A DNA stretch of 57,068 nucleotides from Roseovarius sp. UBA6217 (GTDB lineage: Bacteria; Pseudomonadota; Alphaproteobacteria; Rhodobacterales; Rhodobacteraceae). The translations under genes were made by a program, and so were the position numbers. Shown one piece after another: positions 42,045 to 51,233 of this stretch. Within the stretch, counting starts at the first letter, position 1. Each line of letters starts with the position of its first letter. The stretch is from positions 1 to 57,068 of the forward strand of contig DISF01000073.1 of NCBI GenBank assembly GCA_002421985.1. The letters are read 5' to 3'. Under the pieces are notes generated by a model, which saw only the letters and a program-made list of their open reading frames with translations, was not told the origin of the DNA and did no database searches.

Positions 42045-42392
42045 TCACGCCGCACGCGGCGGCGCGCGTGCCAGCATCGCCGGGCGCGCGGGATCGGTGG
42101 CGTGGCGGGCATCGGTAAAGCGTGTGCGCGTGCATGTGAGGGCCGCGTGCCGCGCGGGCAGCGGATCGCGCGGCGCGGTAGCGTGAAAGACAAGCAGGCA
42201 ATCGGGGCAGACATGTTGCGGGGCCGCCGGCTGGCCACGGGCATCAAGCGCGACATGGGAAAGCCCCCCGTCCGAGCAGATCGCCAGCACCTCGACCGGC
42301 CGGGGCGCGCCGCGCGCAACCGCGAGGGTGACGCTGGTGAGCGCCAGGAACAGGCAAAGCCCGAGGGTGGTTATGCCGCGCAAGACCGTCAT
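42045..42392 (-). CDS. DUF2946-like small protein with CPDC motif
   Basis: 115 residues from the ATG at 42392. A signal or anchor helix (TLGLCLFLALTSVTLAVARG) is followed by LAICSDGGLSHVALDARGQP and HVCPDCLLVFHATAP, with Cys, His and CPDC positions typical of DUF2946-type proteins linked to copper homeostasis. The tail is Arg/Pro-rich and of low complexity. It lies 43 bases upstream of the PCu(A)C gene and downstream of the rpmB terminator, so the two form their own unit. Confidence 0.75.
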   Translation of the reverse strand: MTVLRGITTLGLCLFLALTSVTLAVARGAPRPVEVLAICSDGGLSHVALDARGQPAAPQHVCPDCLLVFHATAPRDPLPARHAALTCTRTRFTDARHATDPARPAMLARAPPRAA

Positions 42393-42433
42393 CGCCCGAC
42401 GGTATAGGCCCCCCGGCCCGCGCGCGACAAGCG

Positions 42434-42472
42434 ACAAAAGGAAACAGCCCCGCCGCTGCTGCGACGGGGCTG
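42434..42472 (-). terminator. Intrinsic terminator of rpmB
   Basis: On the minus strand CAGCCCCGTCGC pairs with GCGGCGGGGCTG (12 bp, one T-G pair, loop AGCA; 42445-42472), followed by TTTCCTTTTG. It starts 24 bases after the rpmB stop and ends that transcript before the DUF2946 gene. Confidence 0.88.
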
Positions 42473-42496
42473 GAAATATTGCTCGGTCGCCCGTGT

Positions 42497-42787
42497 TCAG
42501 ACGGCAGCGGCCTGGGCGCGGGCGATCTCTTTCTTGACCTTCAGCGCGGAGGCCGAAAGCTCGTCATCCTTGGCCTTGGCGAGAAAGGCGTCAAGCCCGC
42601 CACGGTGATCGACGCTGCGCAACGCGTGCGCCGAGATGCGCAGCTTGATGCCACGGTTCAGCGTTTCTGATTGCAGCGTCACATCGTTGAGATTCGGCAG
42701 GTAGCGGCGCCGGGTCTTGTTGTTGGCGTGGCTCGAGTTGTTGCCGGTCATCGGGCCTTTTCCGGTCAGTTCGCAGCGGCGCGACAT
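42497..42787 (-). CDS. rpmB: 50S ribosomal protein L28
   Basis: 96 residues from the ATG at 42787. MSRRCELTGKGPMTGNNSSH, NKTRRRYLPNLNDVTLQSET and LKLRIS-type sequence (GIKLRISAHALRSVDHRGGL) are standard for L28 of alphaproteobacteria. It is a component of the large subunit. Single gene with its own terminator. The N-terminal Cys is isolated, so this is not the zinc-binding form. Confidence 0.97.
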   Translation of the reverse strand: MSRRCELTGKGPMTGNNSSHANNKTRRRYLPNLNDVTLQSETLNRGIKLRISAHALRSVDHRGGLDAFLAKAKDDELSASALKVKKEIARAQAAAV

Positions 42788-43105
42788 GGGATCATCCTCG
42801 TCTCTGGGTGAGGGCATCGACGCCCCGTCTCAATATCAAAAGGCACCGCCACAGGCAGCGCCCCGAATTCCATTGCAGGGTGTTAAGCGCAAAGCCGGGG
42901 GGCGTCAAGGGTGGCGCGCAGGAAAAAGCGGCGTTGCATCGAGCCGTGCGAGGCCTGGGATCGGGGTCAGAGCACGGGTTCGATATGACGTGCTGAGCCG
43001 CGCGAGCGCGCCTTGTTCCGCGCGGGGAAAGGTTTTGAACGTTCGCCCTTGTCCATGAGCGTTCCCCTTGTTCACCAGCGGGCCCTTTGTGTCAGGTGGC
43101 AAAGG
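42788..43105. other. Intergenic region, no gene seen
   Basis: 318 bases between rpmB and the threonine aldolase gene, presumably holding the rpmB promoter. Two imperfect tandem 19-20-base repeats (CGTTCGCCCTTGTCCATGAG and CGTTCCCCTTGTTCACCAG) lie at 43033-43071. I find no convincing ORF or RNA. Confidence 0.6.
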
Positions 43106-44152
43106 CTAGCCCTTGGCCAGATCGAGAAACCGATCGATCTCGTCCTCGCTCACCGACCAGTCGCAGACGAATCGCGCCATCAGCGGCTCGTCCGCCGGGC
43201 CGGTATCAAGCGGCCCCTCGTAGAGCGCATAGGCCGCGCCCGCCGCCCGGAGCCGCTGATGGGTGGCGCGCGGCAGGCGGGCAAAGATCATGTTGACCTC
43301 GCGGGGATGCACTATCTCGGCCCCCGGCACGTCGCGCAGCCCCTGGGCCAGCCGCGCCGCGCGGGTATTGGCGGTCTGCGCCGCCTCGCGCCAGGTGCCG
43401 TCCGCAAGATAGCCCAGCATCTGCGCCGACAGATACCGGTGTTTGGAAAACAGATGCGCCGAGCGCTTGCGCCGCAACTCGAATTCCCAGGCATTCTCGG
43501 GCGAGAAGAAGATCACCGCCTCGACGCCCAGACAGCCGTTCTTGGTGCCGCCAAAGCTCACCGCGTCCACGCCCGCTTTCCACGTCATCTCGGCGGGGGT
43601 GCAGCCAAGCGCCGCCACAGCATTGGCAAGGCGCGCCCCGTCCATATAGGTGGGCAGGCCATGCGCGCGGGCCACGTCGCACAGCGCGGCGATCTCGGCG
43701 CAGCTATAGACGCGGCCCCGCTCGGTGGCCTGGGTGAGCGCCAATGGCCCGTGCTGCGGGTTGTGCACGTCGCCCGCGGGCCAGGCGGCGATGGCGCGGG
43801 TCAGGTCTTCGGGGGTCATCTTGTCGCCCGTGCCGACAAGGCTCAGCTTGGCCCCGCCGGTAAAGAATTCGGGCGCGTTGCATTCATCGGTGTGAATATG
43901 CGCAAGCGGCGTGCAGAACACCGTCTGCCAAGGCTCCGACAGGGTGGCAAGCGCCAGCGCATTGGCCGCCGTGCCGGTGGCGACAAGATAGATGCTCGCC
44001 TGCGGGGCCTCAAAGAGGGCGCGCAGACGGTCGCGCAACGCGTCCATCAGCGCCTCGGCCCCGTAGGAAGGAGCGTGCCCCGTGTTGGCGGCGATCATCG
44101 CCTCCATCACCTGCGGCAGCGCGGGGCCGGCATTGTCAGAGGCAAAATTCAT
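43106..44152 (-). CDS. Low-specificity L-threonine aldolase-type PLP enzyme
   Basis: 348 residues from the ATG at 44152, which overlaps the upstream stop by ATGA. MNFASDNAGPALPQVMEAMI and AHIHTDECNAPEFFTGG match the threonine aldolase/beta-eliminating lyase family. The PLP aspartate is in YMDGARLANA and the Schiff-base lysine in VSFGGTKNGCLG. It cleaves threonine or allo-threonine to glycine and acetaldehyde. Third gene of a ribF-ycgN-aldolase string held together by overlaps. Confidence 0.92.
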   Translation of the reverse strand: MNFASDNAGPALPQVMEAMIAANTGHAPSYGAEALMDALRDRLRALFEAPQASIYLVATGTAANALALATLSEPWQTVFCTPLAHIHTDECNAPEFFTGGAKLSLVGTGDKMTPEDLTRAIAAWPAGDVHNPQHGPLALTQATERGRVYSCAEIAALCDVARAHGLPTYMDGARLANAVAALGCTPAEMTWKAGVDAVSFGGTKNGCLGVEAVIFFSPENAWEFELRRKRSAHLFSKHRYLSAQMLGYLADGTWREAAQTANTRAARLAQGLRDVPGAEIVHPREVNMIFARLPRATHQRLRAAGAAYALYEGPLDTGPADEPLMARFVCDWSVSEDEIDRFLDLAKG

Positions 44153-44622
44153 GCGCCGGGTTCCTCTATGATATGGTCTTCCCAATCGTCCTCGGGCACC
44201 TCGAATTCGGGCAGCGTGCGGTGCCGCACCGATACGCCCGCGTCGTGGACGCTCTCGGGCGTGCCCGAGATCAGCGGGTGCCACGCATAGAGCGGCTTGC
44301 CCTCGTGCAGGAGCTTATACGCACAGGTCGAGGGGAGCCAATAGGCGTGGCGCTCGATCGTGTGGGGCTTGAGCGAGATGCATTCGGGCACGAATTGATG
44401 GCGAATCGGGTATTGCCCGCAGCGGCAGGTGGTATCATCAAAGAGGCGGCAGGCAACGCGCGTGAGCGCCACCTCGCCGGTCTCGTCATCCTCGAGCTTG
44501 TTGAGGCAGCATTTGCCGCAACCGTCGCAAAGCGCCTCCCATTCGCGCACGCTCATGCGGTCGAGCGGCACGCTCTCCCAATAGCGCGGGCGCAGGCCGG
44601 TGCGATCTATGGGATCGGTCAT
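44149..44622 (-). CDS. YcgN-family cysteine cluster protein (UPF0260)
   Basis: 157 residues from the ATG at 44622, overlapping the ribF stop by ATGA. The cysteine cluster is ALCDGCGKCCLNKLED, CRLFDDTTCRCGQYPIR and the later PECISL and PSTCAY. The family is proposed to bind iron or zinc; the biological role is unknown. WLPSTCAYKLLHEGKPLYAW and HPLISGTPESVHDAGVSV are strongly conserved. Confidence 0.92.
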   Translation of the reverse strand: MTDPIDRTGLRPRYWESVPLDRMSVREWEALCDGCGKCCLNKLEDDETGEVALTRVACRLFDDTTCRCGQYPIRHQFVPECISLKPHTIERHAYWLPSTCAYKLLHEGKPLYAWHPLISGTPESVHDAGVSVRHRTLPEFEVPEDDWEDHIIEEPGA

Positions 44623-45557
44623 AGCGCGGCCAGTATGGCCCGCGCGCGGGCGCAATCGGCCTCCATCTGCGCGATGAAGTCCTCGAGGCTGGGGAAGGTC
44701 GCTTCGGGGCGCAGATACTCCACCAGCCCCACCGACAGATGCGCGCCGTAAAGATCGCCGGAAAAATCGAACAGGAAGGTTTCGAGATTGGGTTCCTCGC
44801 CGCGATATTGCGGGCGCACGCCCAGCGAGGCGGCACCGTGATACTGCCCCTTGTGCGGCCCGTCGAGCACATCCACGAGCACCGCGTAGACCCCGAACCG
44901 CGGCGGGTGCAGCCCGGCGATGGACATGTTGGCCGTCGGAAAACCAAGCGTGCGGCCGCGTTGTTCGCCGCCTATCACGGGGCCTTCGATGCGGTGCCAG
45001 TGGCCAAGCATGGCGGCGGCGTCGCGGGGACGGCCCTCTGACAGCGCGGCGCGGATCGCGGTGGAGGAAACCTGCCCGCCCGCGCCCTCGATCAGGTTTG
45101 CGATGGTCACGCCGAATCCCATCTCGGCCCCGAAATCGCGCAGCATCGCGGCATTGCCCGCCCGCCCCTTGCCAAAGCAGAAATCCGCGCCCACCACGAC
45201 GTGGCGCAGCCCCAGCCCGTTGGCGAGGACATCGCGGGCAAAAGCCTCGGGGCTGAGGCTGGCAAGCGCCGCGTTGAAGGGCAATTCATAAAGCCGCTCG
45301 ACGCCGATCTTTGCCAGACGATGCGCGCGTGCCTCGGCCCCCATCAGGCGAAAGGGTGGTGCCTCGGGGGCGAAATAGGCGCGCGGATGCGGCTCGAATG
45401 TCAGCACGCCCAGCGGTGCGCCGATGGCCTCGCCCGCGCGGCGGGCGATCTCGATGACGTGGCGATGGCCAAGGTGGACACCGTCGAAATTGCCGATGGC
45501 GGCCGAGGCACCCCGGTCGGCCTCGGTGGCAAAGCTATGGTCGCGCACGATCCTCAT
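44619..45557 (-). CDS. ribF: Bifunctional riboflavin kinase/FAD synthetase
   Basis: 312 residues. The N-terminal adenylyltransferase domain has AAIGNFDGVHLGHRHVIEIA and VGADFCFGKGRAGN. The C-terminal kinase domain has GRTLGFPTANMSIAGLHPPR, then FGVYAVLV, and a closing LRPEATFPSLEDFIAQMEAD. It makes FMN and FAD from riboflavin. The start overlaps the stop of the large RND pump gene by ATGA, an unexpected coupling of a housekeeping cofactor gene to an efflux pump. Confidence 0.96.
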   Translation of the reverse strand: MRIVRDHSFATEADRGASAAIGNFDGVHLGHRHVIEIARRAGEAIGAPLGVLTFEPHPRAYFAPEAPPFRLMGAEARAHRLAKIGVERLYELPFNAALASLSPEAFARDVLANGLGLRHVVVGADFCFGKGRAGNAAMLRDFGAEMGFGVTIANLIEGAGGQVSSTAIRAALSEGRPRDAAAMLGHWHRIEGPVIGGEQRGRTLGFPTANMSIAGLHPPRFGVYAVLVDVLDGPHKGQYHGAASLGVRPQYRGEEPNLETFLFDFSGDLYGAHLSVGLVEYLRPEATFPSLEDFIAQMEADCARARAILAAL

Positions 45558-48500
45558 GGCTCACGCGTAGCGCCGGAACAGGAGCGGCGCAAGCCGCTTT
45601 GACGCCGCGCGCGTGCCGCGAGCATCGCGCCAAGCCATGCCGCCGCCACCAGCGCCGCGCTGCCCGTCGCCTGAAGCACCAGCGCCGCGCCCATCGGCGC
45701 AAGCGGCACGAGATCGGAGAGCGGCGCGGGCAGCGCGCCGGTGGCCAGCACCCAGCCCACCGTGGCAATGAGCCATACTGCCAGCGCCAAGCCGGTGCCG
45801 CGCATCAGCGCCGCCACCCCGCCGCGCTGTGCCCGCCAGCCGCGCCGCAGCGCGGTGAACGGGCGGCCAAGGTCGCGCCCGATGGCCAGCAGCGCGGGCA
45901 CCAGGATCAGCACCAGCACCATGCCAAAGCCCAGCCCGTAGACCAGCGTGATGACGGTGGGCTTGAGGAATTGCGCCTGGGTCGAGCGCTCGAAGAGAAG
46001 CGGCGCAAGGCCCAGCACCGTGGTGAGCGTGGTCAGCACGACCGCGCGCAGCCGGTCTGCCGTGCCTTCGATGATGGCCGGGATCAGGCCACGCTGGCGC
46101 GCGTGGCCGTCGATGGCGGTCACAAGCACAATGGAATCGTTGATGATGATGCCGGTCATCCCCAAAAGCCCCACCACCGAGAACATCGACAGCGGCACAT
46201 CCCAATAGGCGTGCCCCCAGATCGCACCGACAAGGCCGAAGGGGATCACCGCCATTACCGCCATTGGGCGCGCCCAGCTTGCGAAGACGAGCGCCAGCAC
46301 GAGGTAGATGCCCAGAAGCGTGAGCATCAGCCCCAGCCGCGCATCGGCAAGGAAATCGCTTTCCTGCTCGCCCAGCCCGCCGATGCGGTATTCCACCTGA
46401 TAGAGGCCGGCGAGTTGCGGCAGGATGTCCTCGTCAAGCGCGCGCGCGATCTCGGCGGCGCGGGCGGGGTCGTCCTCGGCGATATCGCCGGTGACGTTGA
46501 CATGGCGCAGCCCGTTCTCGCGCCGCACGGTGGCAAAGCCGGTGCGCGTGGTGACGGTGACGATATCCGCAAGCGGCACGTAATGGCCACTATCGCTGCG
46601 CACCATCATCGTGTCGAGGAAGTCCGCCGACAGATCCGCCTCGGGCAGTTCCACCCGCACCGCCGCCGTGCGCGGCCCGTCCGGCCAGGTCGCGGCCTCG
46701 ATGCCGTTCACGCGGTTGCGCAGGGTGTGGCCCAGCGCGTCGATGTCAAAGCCGAGCGCCTGCCCGTGGGCGGTCAGCTCCAGCACCAGTTCAGCCTTGT
46801 CCCAGGCAAGCGTATCCTCCAGCGCCGACACCTCGGGAAAGCGCGCCAGCCGGGTCTTGAGCTCCTCGGCGGCGGCCTTGAGGGTCTGCGCATCGGCCCC
46901 GTAAAGGGCGATGTCGATGGCGTCGCCCCCCGGCCCCGAGCGCGCCCCGCGAAAGCTCAGCGCCTCGGTCATGGGCAGGCGCGGCGTGCGCTCTTGCAGA
47001 TCGGCGAGGAAGGCAAAGCTGGAATAGGGGCGCAGGTCGGCGTCGATCAGCTCGATGGAAATGCCGCCCTGCAAATCCGCCTCGCGGGTCTCTGATCCGG
47101 CAAGGCCGCGCCCGGCATGGCCGCCCACCTGTGCCAGAACATGGCGCACCGGGTTTTGCCCGTGGCGCGCGGCATAGTCCTCCCCGAGGGCCGCCACCGC
47201 CTCTTGCACCGCGTGCATCTGCGCCAGCGTATCGGCGCGCGTGGCCCCCGGTGCCATGGCGAAATTGCCGGTGACGCTGCCTTGCTCGGGCGCGTTGAAA
47301 AACCGCCATGTCACATCGCCCCGCATCACGCTTGCGACCTGCGTCGCCAAAAGCAGCACCGCCCCTGCGAGCACCGCGTAGCGCGCCCGGATCACCAGCC
47401 CGATCAGTGGCCGAAAGGCGCGGTCGCGCAGCGCGGTAAAGCCGCGATTCACCACCCGGCTCGGGATGTCATACCAGCGCTCGCGCGCCGATTTGGCCAG
47501 CGCGTGCGCCATGTGGTTGGGCAGGATGAGAAAGCATTCCACGAGGCTTGCCACCAGCACAGCGATGACGGTGAAGGGGATGTCGTAGATCAGGTTGCCA
47601 AACCGCCCGCCGATCAGCGCCAGCCCGAAAAACGCAATGAGCGTGGTCAGCGTGGCCGAGAAGACCGGCAGCGCCATGCGCCCGGCGGCGCGTTCGGCGG
47701 CCACATGGGGCGGCTCGCCATGGCGTCGGTGGCGCGCGTCGGCATGTTCGCCCACCACGATGGCATCATCGACCACGATCCCCAGCGTGATGATGAGCGC
47801 GAAAAGCGAGATCATGTTGAGCGTGAGCCCGGCGGCATACATGAGCGCCAGCGCCGCCAGCATCGCCACCGGTATCCCCGCCGCCACCCAGAACGCCGTG
47901 CGCGCGTTGAGAAACAGGAACAACAGCCCCACCACCAGCGCAAGCCCGGTGGCGGCGTTGTCGAGCAGCATTTTCAACTGCCCCGAGATTGCCTCGGAGC
48001 GGGTGCGCACGAGGTCGATCTCCACCCCCTCGGGCAAGTTCAGCATCATCTCGCCCGCGATCCGCGCCACTTGCGCCTGCACGTCGAGCGCATCGCCCTC
48101 GGCGGGGCGATCCACATACACGATGATGGCGGGGGAGGTGCCTACGTAATAGGCCGTGCCACGGTCGGCATCGCCCGTGCGCACCTCTGCCAGATCGCCG
48201 ATCACCAACGCCGAGCCATCGGGGCGCAGGCGCAGCGGGATGGCAGCGATCTCGGCGGGGCTGCGCCGCTCGGTGCCGGTGCGCAGACGGGCGCGGGCGT
48301 TGGTCACGTCGCCTGCCGGATCGGCATCCACGCGCGCGGCGATGGCGGTGGAAATATCGGCCATGCTCACGTCATGGGCGATAAGCGCGCGGGCAGACAC
48401 CTCGACCACCGTTTCCGGCGTGGCCACCCCGGTGACGGTCGCCCGCGTGACCCCGGCAGCAAAGAGCCGGGCCACGAAATCATCCGCGATCCGGGCCAGT

Positions 48501-48949
48501 TGCGCGAGACCCACCGGCCCGGTGATGACCACATCGGTCACGCGGTCGCGCCATGCGCCGCGGCGCACCACCGGCTCTTCGGCGTCGTCGGGCAGGTCGG
48601 TGATCTGCCCGAGCGCGGATTCGACCTCGTCCGCCGCGCGCCCCATGTCCCAGCCCGGCTCGAAATCGAGCACGATCATGGCGCTGCCCTCGCGGCTTGT
48701 GGCGCGGGCCTCGCTCACGCCCTCCACCGCGAGCAGGGCAGGCTCGATCAGTTGCACGATGCCTGCGTCCACATCCTCGGCGCTGGCGCTTTCCCAGGTG
48801 ACCGATACGGTGACACTGTCCACCACCACATCGGGAAAGAACTGCGCGCGCATGTTGGGCGCGGCCAGCAACCCCGCCGCCACCAGCACGATCAAGAGCA
48901 GGTTGGCGGCAGTGCGGTGGCGGGTGAACCAGGAGATGATCGCGGCCAT
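45554..48949 (-). CDS. RND-family efflux transporter permease
   Basis: 1131 residues, inner-membrane pump of the AcrB/HAE1 superfamily. It starts with MAAIISWFTRHRTAANLLLI. The proton-relay Asp pair in TM4 is in TLGIVVDDAIVVGEHADA (around residue 390). Two large periplasmic porter domains alternate with the two six-helix membrane blocks. The protein is longer than typical (about 1030-1050): after the last canonical helix the final 110 residues add two more hydrophobic stretches (GTGLALAVWLIATVGWVLAT and MGAALVLQATGSAALVAAAW). Its adaptor gene lies five bases upstream. No outer-membrane channel gene is in view. Substrate unknown. Confidence 0.93.
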   Translation of the reverse strand: MAAIISWFTRHRTAANLLLIVLVAAGLLAAPNMRAQFFPDVVVDSVTVSVTWESASAEDVDAGIVQLIEPALLAVEGVSEARATSREGSAMIVLDFEPGWDMGRAADEVESALGQITDLPDDAEEPVVRRGAWRDRVTDVVITGPVGLAQLARIADDFVARLFAAGVTRATVTGVATPETVVEVSARALIAHDVSMADISTAIAARVDADPAGDVTNARARLRTGTERRSPAEIAAIPLRLRPDGSALVIGDLAEVRTGDADRGTAYYVGTSPAIIVYVDRPAEGDALDVQAQVARIAGEMMLNLPEGVEIDLVRTRSEAISGQLKMLLDNAATGLALVVGLLFLFLNARTAFWVAAGIPVAMLAALALMYAAGLTLNMISLFALIITLGIVVDDAIVVGEHADARHRRHGEPPHVAAERAAGRMALPVFSATLTTLIAFFGLALIGGRFGNLIYDIPFTVIAVLVASLVECFLILPNHMAHALAKSARERWYDIPSRVVNRGFTALRDRAFRPLIGLVIRARYAVLAGAVLLLATQVASVMRGDVTWRFFNAPEQGSVTGNFAMAPGATRADTLAQMHAVQEAVAALGEDYAARHGQNPVRHVLAQVGGHAGRGLAGSETREADLQGGISIELIDADLRPYSSFAFLADLQERTPRLPMTEALSFRGARSGPGGDAIDIALYGADAQTLKAAAEELKTRLARFPEVSALEDTLAWDKAELVLELTAHGQALGFDIDALGHTLRNRVNGIEAATWPDGPRTAAVRVELPEADLSADFLDTMMVRSDSGHYVPLADIVTVTTRTGFATVRRENGLRHVNVTGDIAEDDPARAAEIARALDEDILPQLAGLYQVEYRIGGLGEQESDFLADARLGLMLTLLGIYLVLALVFASWARPMAVMAVIPFGLVGAIWGHAYWDVPLSMFSVVGLLGMTGIIINDSIVLVTAIDGHARQRGLIPAIIEGTADRLRAVVLTTLTTVLGLAPLLFERSTQAQFLKPTVITLVYGLGFGMVLVLILVPALLAIGRDLGRPFTALRRGWRAQRGGVAALMRGTGLALAVWLIATVGWVLATGALPAPLSDLVPLAPMGAALVLQATGSAALVAAAWLGAMLAARARRQSGLRRSCSGATREP

Positions 48950-48954
48950 GCGTC

Positions 48955-50412
48955 TCAGCCCCCGGCGCGCGCTTCGATCCGCGCGACGGTGCGCGCGGGC
49001 ACGCGCGGGCGGGCAAGATCGGCAAGCAGGCGGCGGCGCTCGTCCTCGGGCAGGGAGCGGTCGGCCTCGACCCGCGCGCGCAGCCGCGCGCGCCTGTCCG
49101 CGCTGAGCGAGACGGTGCCAGAGGTGGCCTCGTCCCCGGCCGCGCCCGCGCCGATGCGCCGCACCTTGAGGCCGGGGCCAAGCGCCGGGCTGCGCTCGGT
49201 CACGATCTCGCGGCCCGCCACGCCGGGGGCCGCGACCAGCACATCATTGCCCTGCCGCCGCAACAGCGTGACCGGCAGCACCTCGAGCCGGTCCGCATCA
49301 TCCAGCGCCAGCACCGCGCCATCCCCGCCCAGCGCCGAGGCGGGCAGCCGCGCCACCCCGGCAAGCGGCGGCTCTGTCACCGTGACGCGCACGAAATCGC
49401 CGGGTTTCATCGCCGTGGCGGGTTCGAGCGCGGCAAAGATCATGCGCCCGCTTTCGCCCTCGGCCAGCGCCGCGGCCTCGCGCGCGATCGTCCCGCCCGC
49501 CCGGATATAGGTGCCGCCGCTTTCCAGCGTGGCGGTGACGGGCAGCGGGCGCAGCGCGCCATCCTCATCCAGAAGCCGCGCATATTGATCGGTCGAGACG
49601 CGAAACGCCGCTTCGAGCGCGTGCCCGTCCACCAGCCGCGCCAGCATCTCGCCTTCCGCCACGATCCCGCCCTCGACCGCCGCCACCCCGCTCAGCCGCC
49701 CCGAGAACCGCGCCGTGATCCGCGTCTCGGCCAGCCGCCGCTCGGCCTCGGCGAGCGCCAGTTCGGCGCGCGAGACCGCCGTTGCCGCCTGATCCACCCG
49801 CGCCTCGGCATTGGCCAGCGCCTGACGGCCCGCCAGCACCGCCTGCTGTGCCTGCATGACATTGAATTCGGCGCTCTCGATGGCGGTGAGCGTGCCGACA
49901 CCGCGCGATTCAAGATCGCGTTGCCGGGCGAGCGCGCGTTTCTGAAGCGCCGTCTGATCCTCGCGCGCGGCCAATTCGTCACGGGCAAGAATCAGGGCGC
50001 GGTCGGCCTCGCGCGCCTCGGCGCGGGCATCGGCAAGGTCGATGCGGGCGCGGGCGCGGGCATCTTCTGCCTCTGCCGGGTCGATCCGTGCAAGGAATTG
50101 CCCCGCCTCGACCGTGCCACCCTCCTTGAAGCCGGGGGCAAGCTCGATGATCTCGCCGGCCACCTGCGCGCGGATATCAAGGCCCCGGCGGCTCTCGATC
50201 CGGCCATAGGCGGTGAGCTCTGGCGCGATGGTCGCGGATTCCGCGATGACGGTGCGCACCGCAAAGACGCGCTCGCGCCGCTCGGGCGTTATCGCCTCGC
50301 GGCTCATCCGCTCTTCGACGGCGAGGCGCAGCACCTGACCGGCATAGCCCAGAAGGCCCGCCGTCAGCGACAGCAGAAACAGCCCAATAAGACCTTGGCG
50401 GAGAAACCGCAT
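48955..50412 (-). CDS. RND efflux periplasmic adaptor subunit
   Basis: 485 residues. One N-terminal anchor helix (LIGLFLLSLTAGLLGYAGQV). Lipoyl halves are around RRGLDIRAQVAGEIIELAPG and TARFSGRLSGVAAVEGGIVA, separated by a long coiled-coil hairpin rich in Ala, Arg and Glu (EDARARARIDLADARAEARE). A beta-barrel and membrane-proximal domain follow. It links the pump to an outer-membrane channel. The C-terminal 60 residues are an Arg/Ala-rich extension (LSADRRARLRARVEADRSLP) not typical of the family. Forms an operon with the pump and, by overlap, ribF. Confidence 0.91.
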   Translation of the reverse strand: MRFLRQGLIGLFLLSLTAGLLGYAGQVLRLAVEERMSREAITPERRERVFAVRTVIAESATIAPELTAYGRIESRRGLDIRAQVAGEIIELAPGFKEGGTVEAGQFLARIDPAEAEDARARARIDLADARAEAREADRALILARDELAAREDQTALQKRALARQRDLESRGVGTLTAIESAEFNVMQAQQAVLAGRQALANAEARVDQAATAVSRAELALAEAERRLAETRITARFSGRLSGVAAVEGGIVAEGEMLARLVDGHALEAAFRVSTDQYARLLDEDGALRPLPVTATLESGGTYIRAGGTIAREAAALAEGESGRMIFAALEPATAMKPGDFVRVTVTEPPLAGVARLPASALGGDGAVLALDDADRLEVLPVTLLRRQGNDVLVAAPGVAGREIVTERSPALGPGLKVRRIGAGAAGDEATSGTVSLSADRRARLRARVEADRSLPEDERRRLLADLARPRVPARTVARIEARAGG

Positions 50413-50519
50413 GGCGCGCGCCCTTTGTGCAACCGGTCCGGCAGGCTTGCGGACCCCGGTGAATCTAAGCGTTGCCCGGCAAAAGCCAAGCCAAGACGCT
50501 AGTTACACGCGCGCCGCGT

Positions 50520-51062
50520 TCATTTCCGGCGCTGATGCTCGTCAAGCCGGGGCATGATTTCCACGAAATTGCACGGCAGGTGGCGGTAATCGAACTGGTG
50601 GCACAGGATCTCGTCCCATGCGTCCTTGCAGGCCCCCGGACTGCCGGGCAGGGCGAAAAGATAGGTGCCCCCCGCCACGCCGCCGGTGGCGCGGCTTTGC
50701 ACCGCCGAGGTGCCGATCTTCTGCATCGAGACGATGGTAAAGACCGTGCCGAAGGCGTCGATCTCCTTCTCATAGACATCGCGATGGGCCTCGACGGTGA
50801 CATCGCGGCCGGTGAGGCCGGTGCCGCCGGTGGAAATCACCACGTCGATATCGGGACGGGCCACCCATTCGCGCAGATGCGCCGCGATCTGGTCGCGCTC
50901 GTCGCGCACGATCATGCGGTCGGCAAGAATATGGCCCGCCGCCTCGATCCGCCCGGCCAGCACGTCTCCCGAGCGGTCCTGTGTCAGGTCACGCGTGTCC
51001 GATACGGTCAGCAACGCGATGCGCACGGGGATGAAATCCCTGGTTTCGTCAAGGCGGGGCAT
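50520..51062 (-). CDS. moaB: Molybdenum cofactor biosynthesis protein B
   Basis: 180 residues, MogA/MoaB fold. ALLTVSDTRDLTQDRSGDVL, DVVISTGGTGLTGRDVTVEA, FGTVFTIVSMQKIGTSAVQS and ALPGSPGACKDAWDEILCHQ are the conserved blocks. It adenylylates molybdopterin ahead of molybdate insertion. Last of a udg-small ORF-moaB string on the minus strand. No other cofactor genes are nearby. Confidence 0.95.
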   Translation of the reverse strand: MPRLDETRDFIPVRIALLTVSDTRDLTQDRSGDVLAGRIEAAGHILADRMIVRDERDQIAAHLREWVARPDIDVVISTGGTGLTGRDVTVEAHRDVYEKEIDAFGTVFTIVSMQKIGTSAVQSRATGGVAGGTYLFALPGSPGACKDAWDEILCHQFDYRHLPCNFVEIMPRLDEHQRRK

Positions 51063-51065
51063 GGA

Positions 51066-51233
51066 TCAGCTCCTTTGCATGAGGGCAAGACGCGCGGCGC
51101 GCGCGGTGAATATCGTGGCCGAGACGCGCCCCGGCCCCCCGGCGAATACCCCGACCGCGCCGTTGACAATGAGCCCGCCCAGCGCCAGCGCGGCGGGCAC
51201 GCAGGCCAGCAGGGTGAGCGGATCGACAGTCAT
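51066..51233 (-). CDS. 55-residue membrane protein between udg and moaB
   Basis: From the ATG at 51233, overlapping the udg stop by ATGA, and ending three bases before moaB starts. One membrane helix (LLACVPAALALGGLIVNGAV) followed by a short basic tail (TIFTARAARLALMQRS). Coupling on both sides and G/C-rich third positions support it as a gene. No named family recognised; I believe similar short proteins occur at this place in related genomes, but could not check. Confidence 0.62.
   Translation of the reverse strand: MTVDPLTLLACVPAALALGGLIVNGAVGVFAGGPGRVSATIFTARAARLALMQRS

Noticed and set aside
42974..43057. Minus-strand 29-codon ORF beginning MDKGERSKPFPARNK with an AAGGGGA upstream
   Set aside because: Codon bias is weak, nothing is coupled to it, and it lies within imperfect repeats; support is too thin to call.
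45599..49510. Long plus-strand frames opposite the RND pump and adaptor
   Set aside because: Antisense of clear RND and adaptor genes; sequence is Arg/His/Gln-rich and unlike any protein family.
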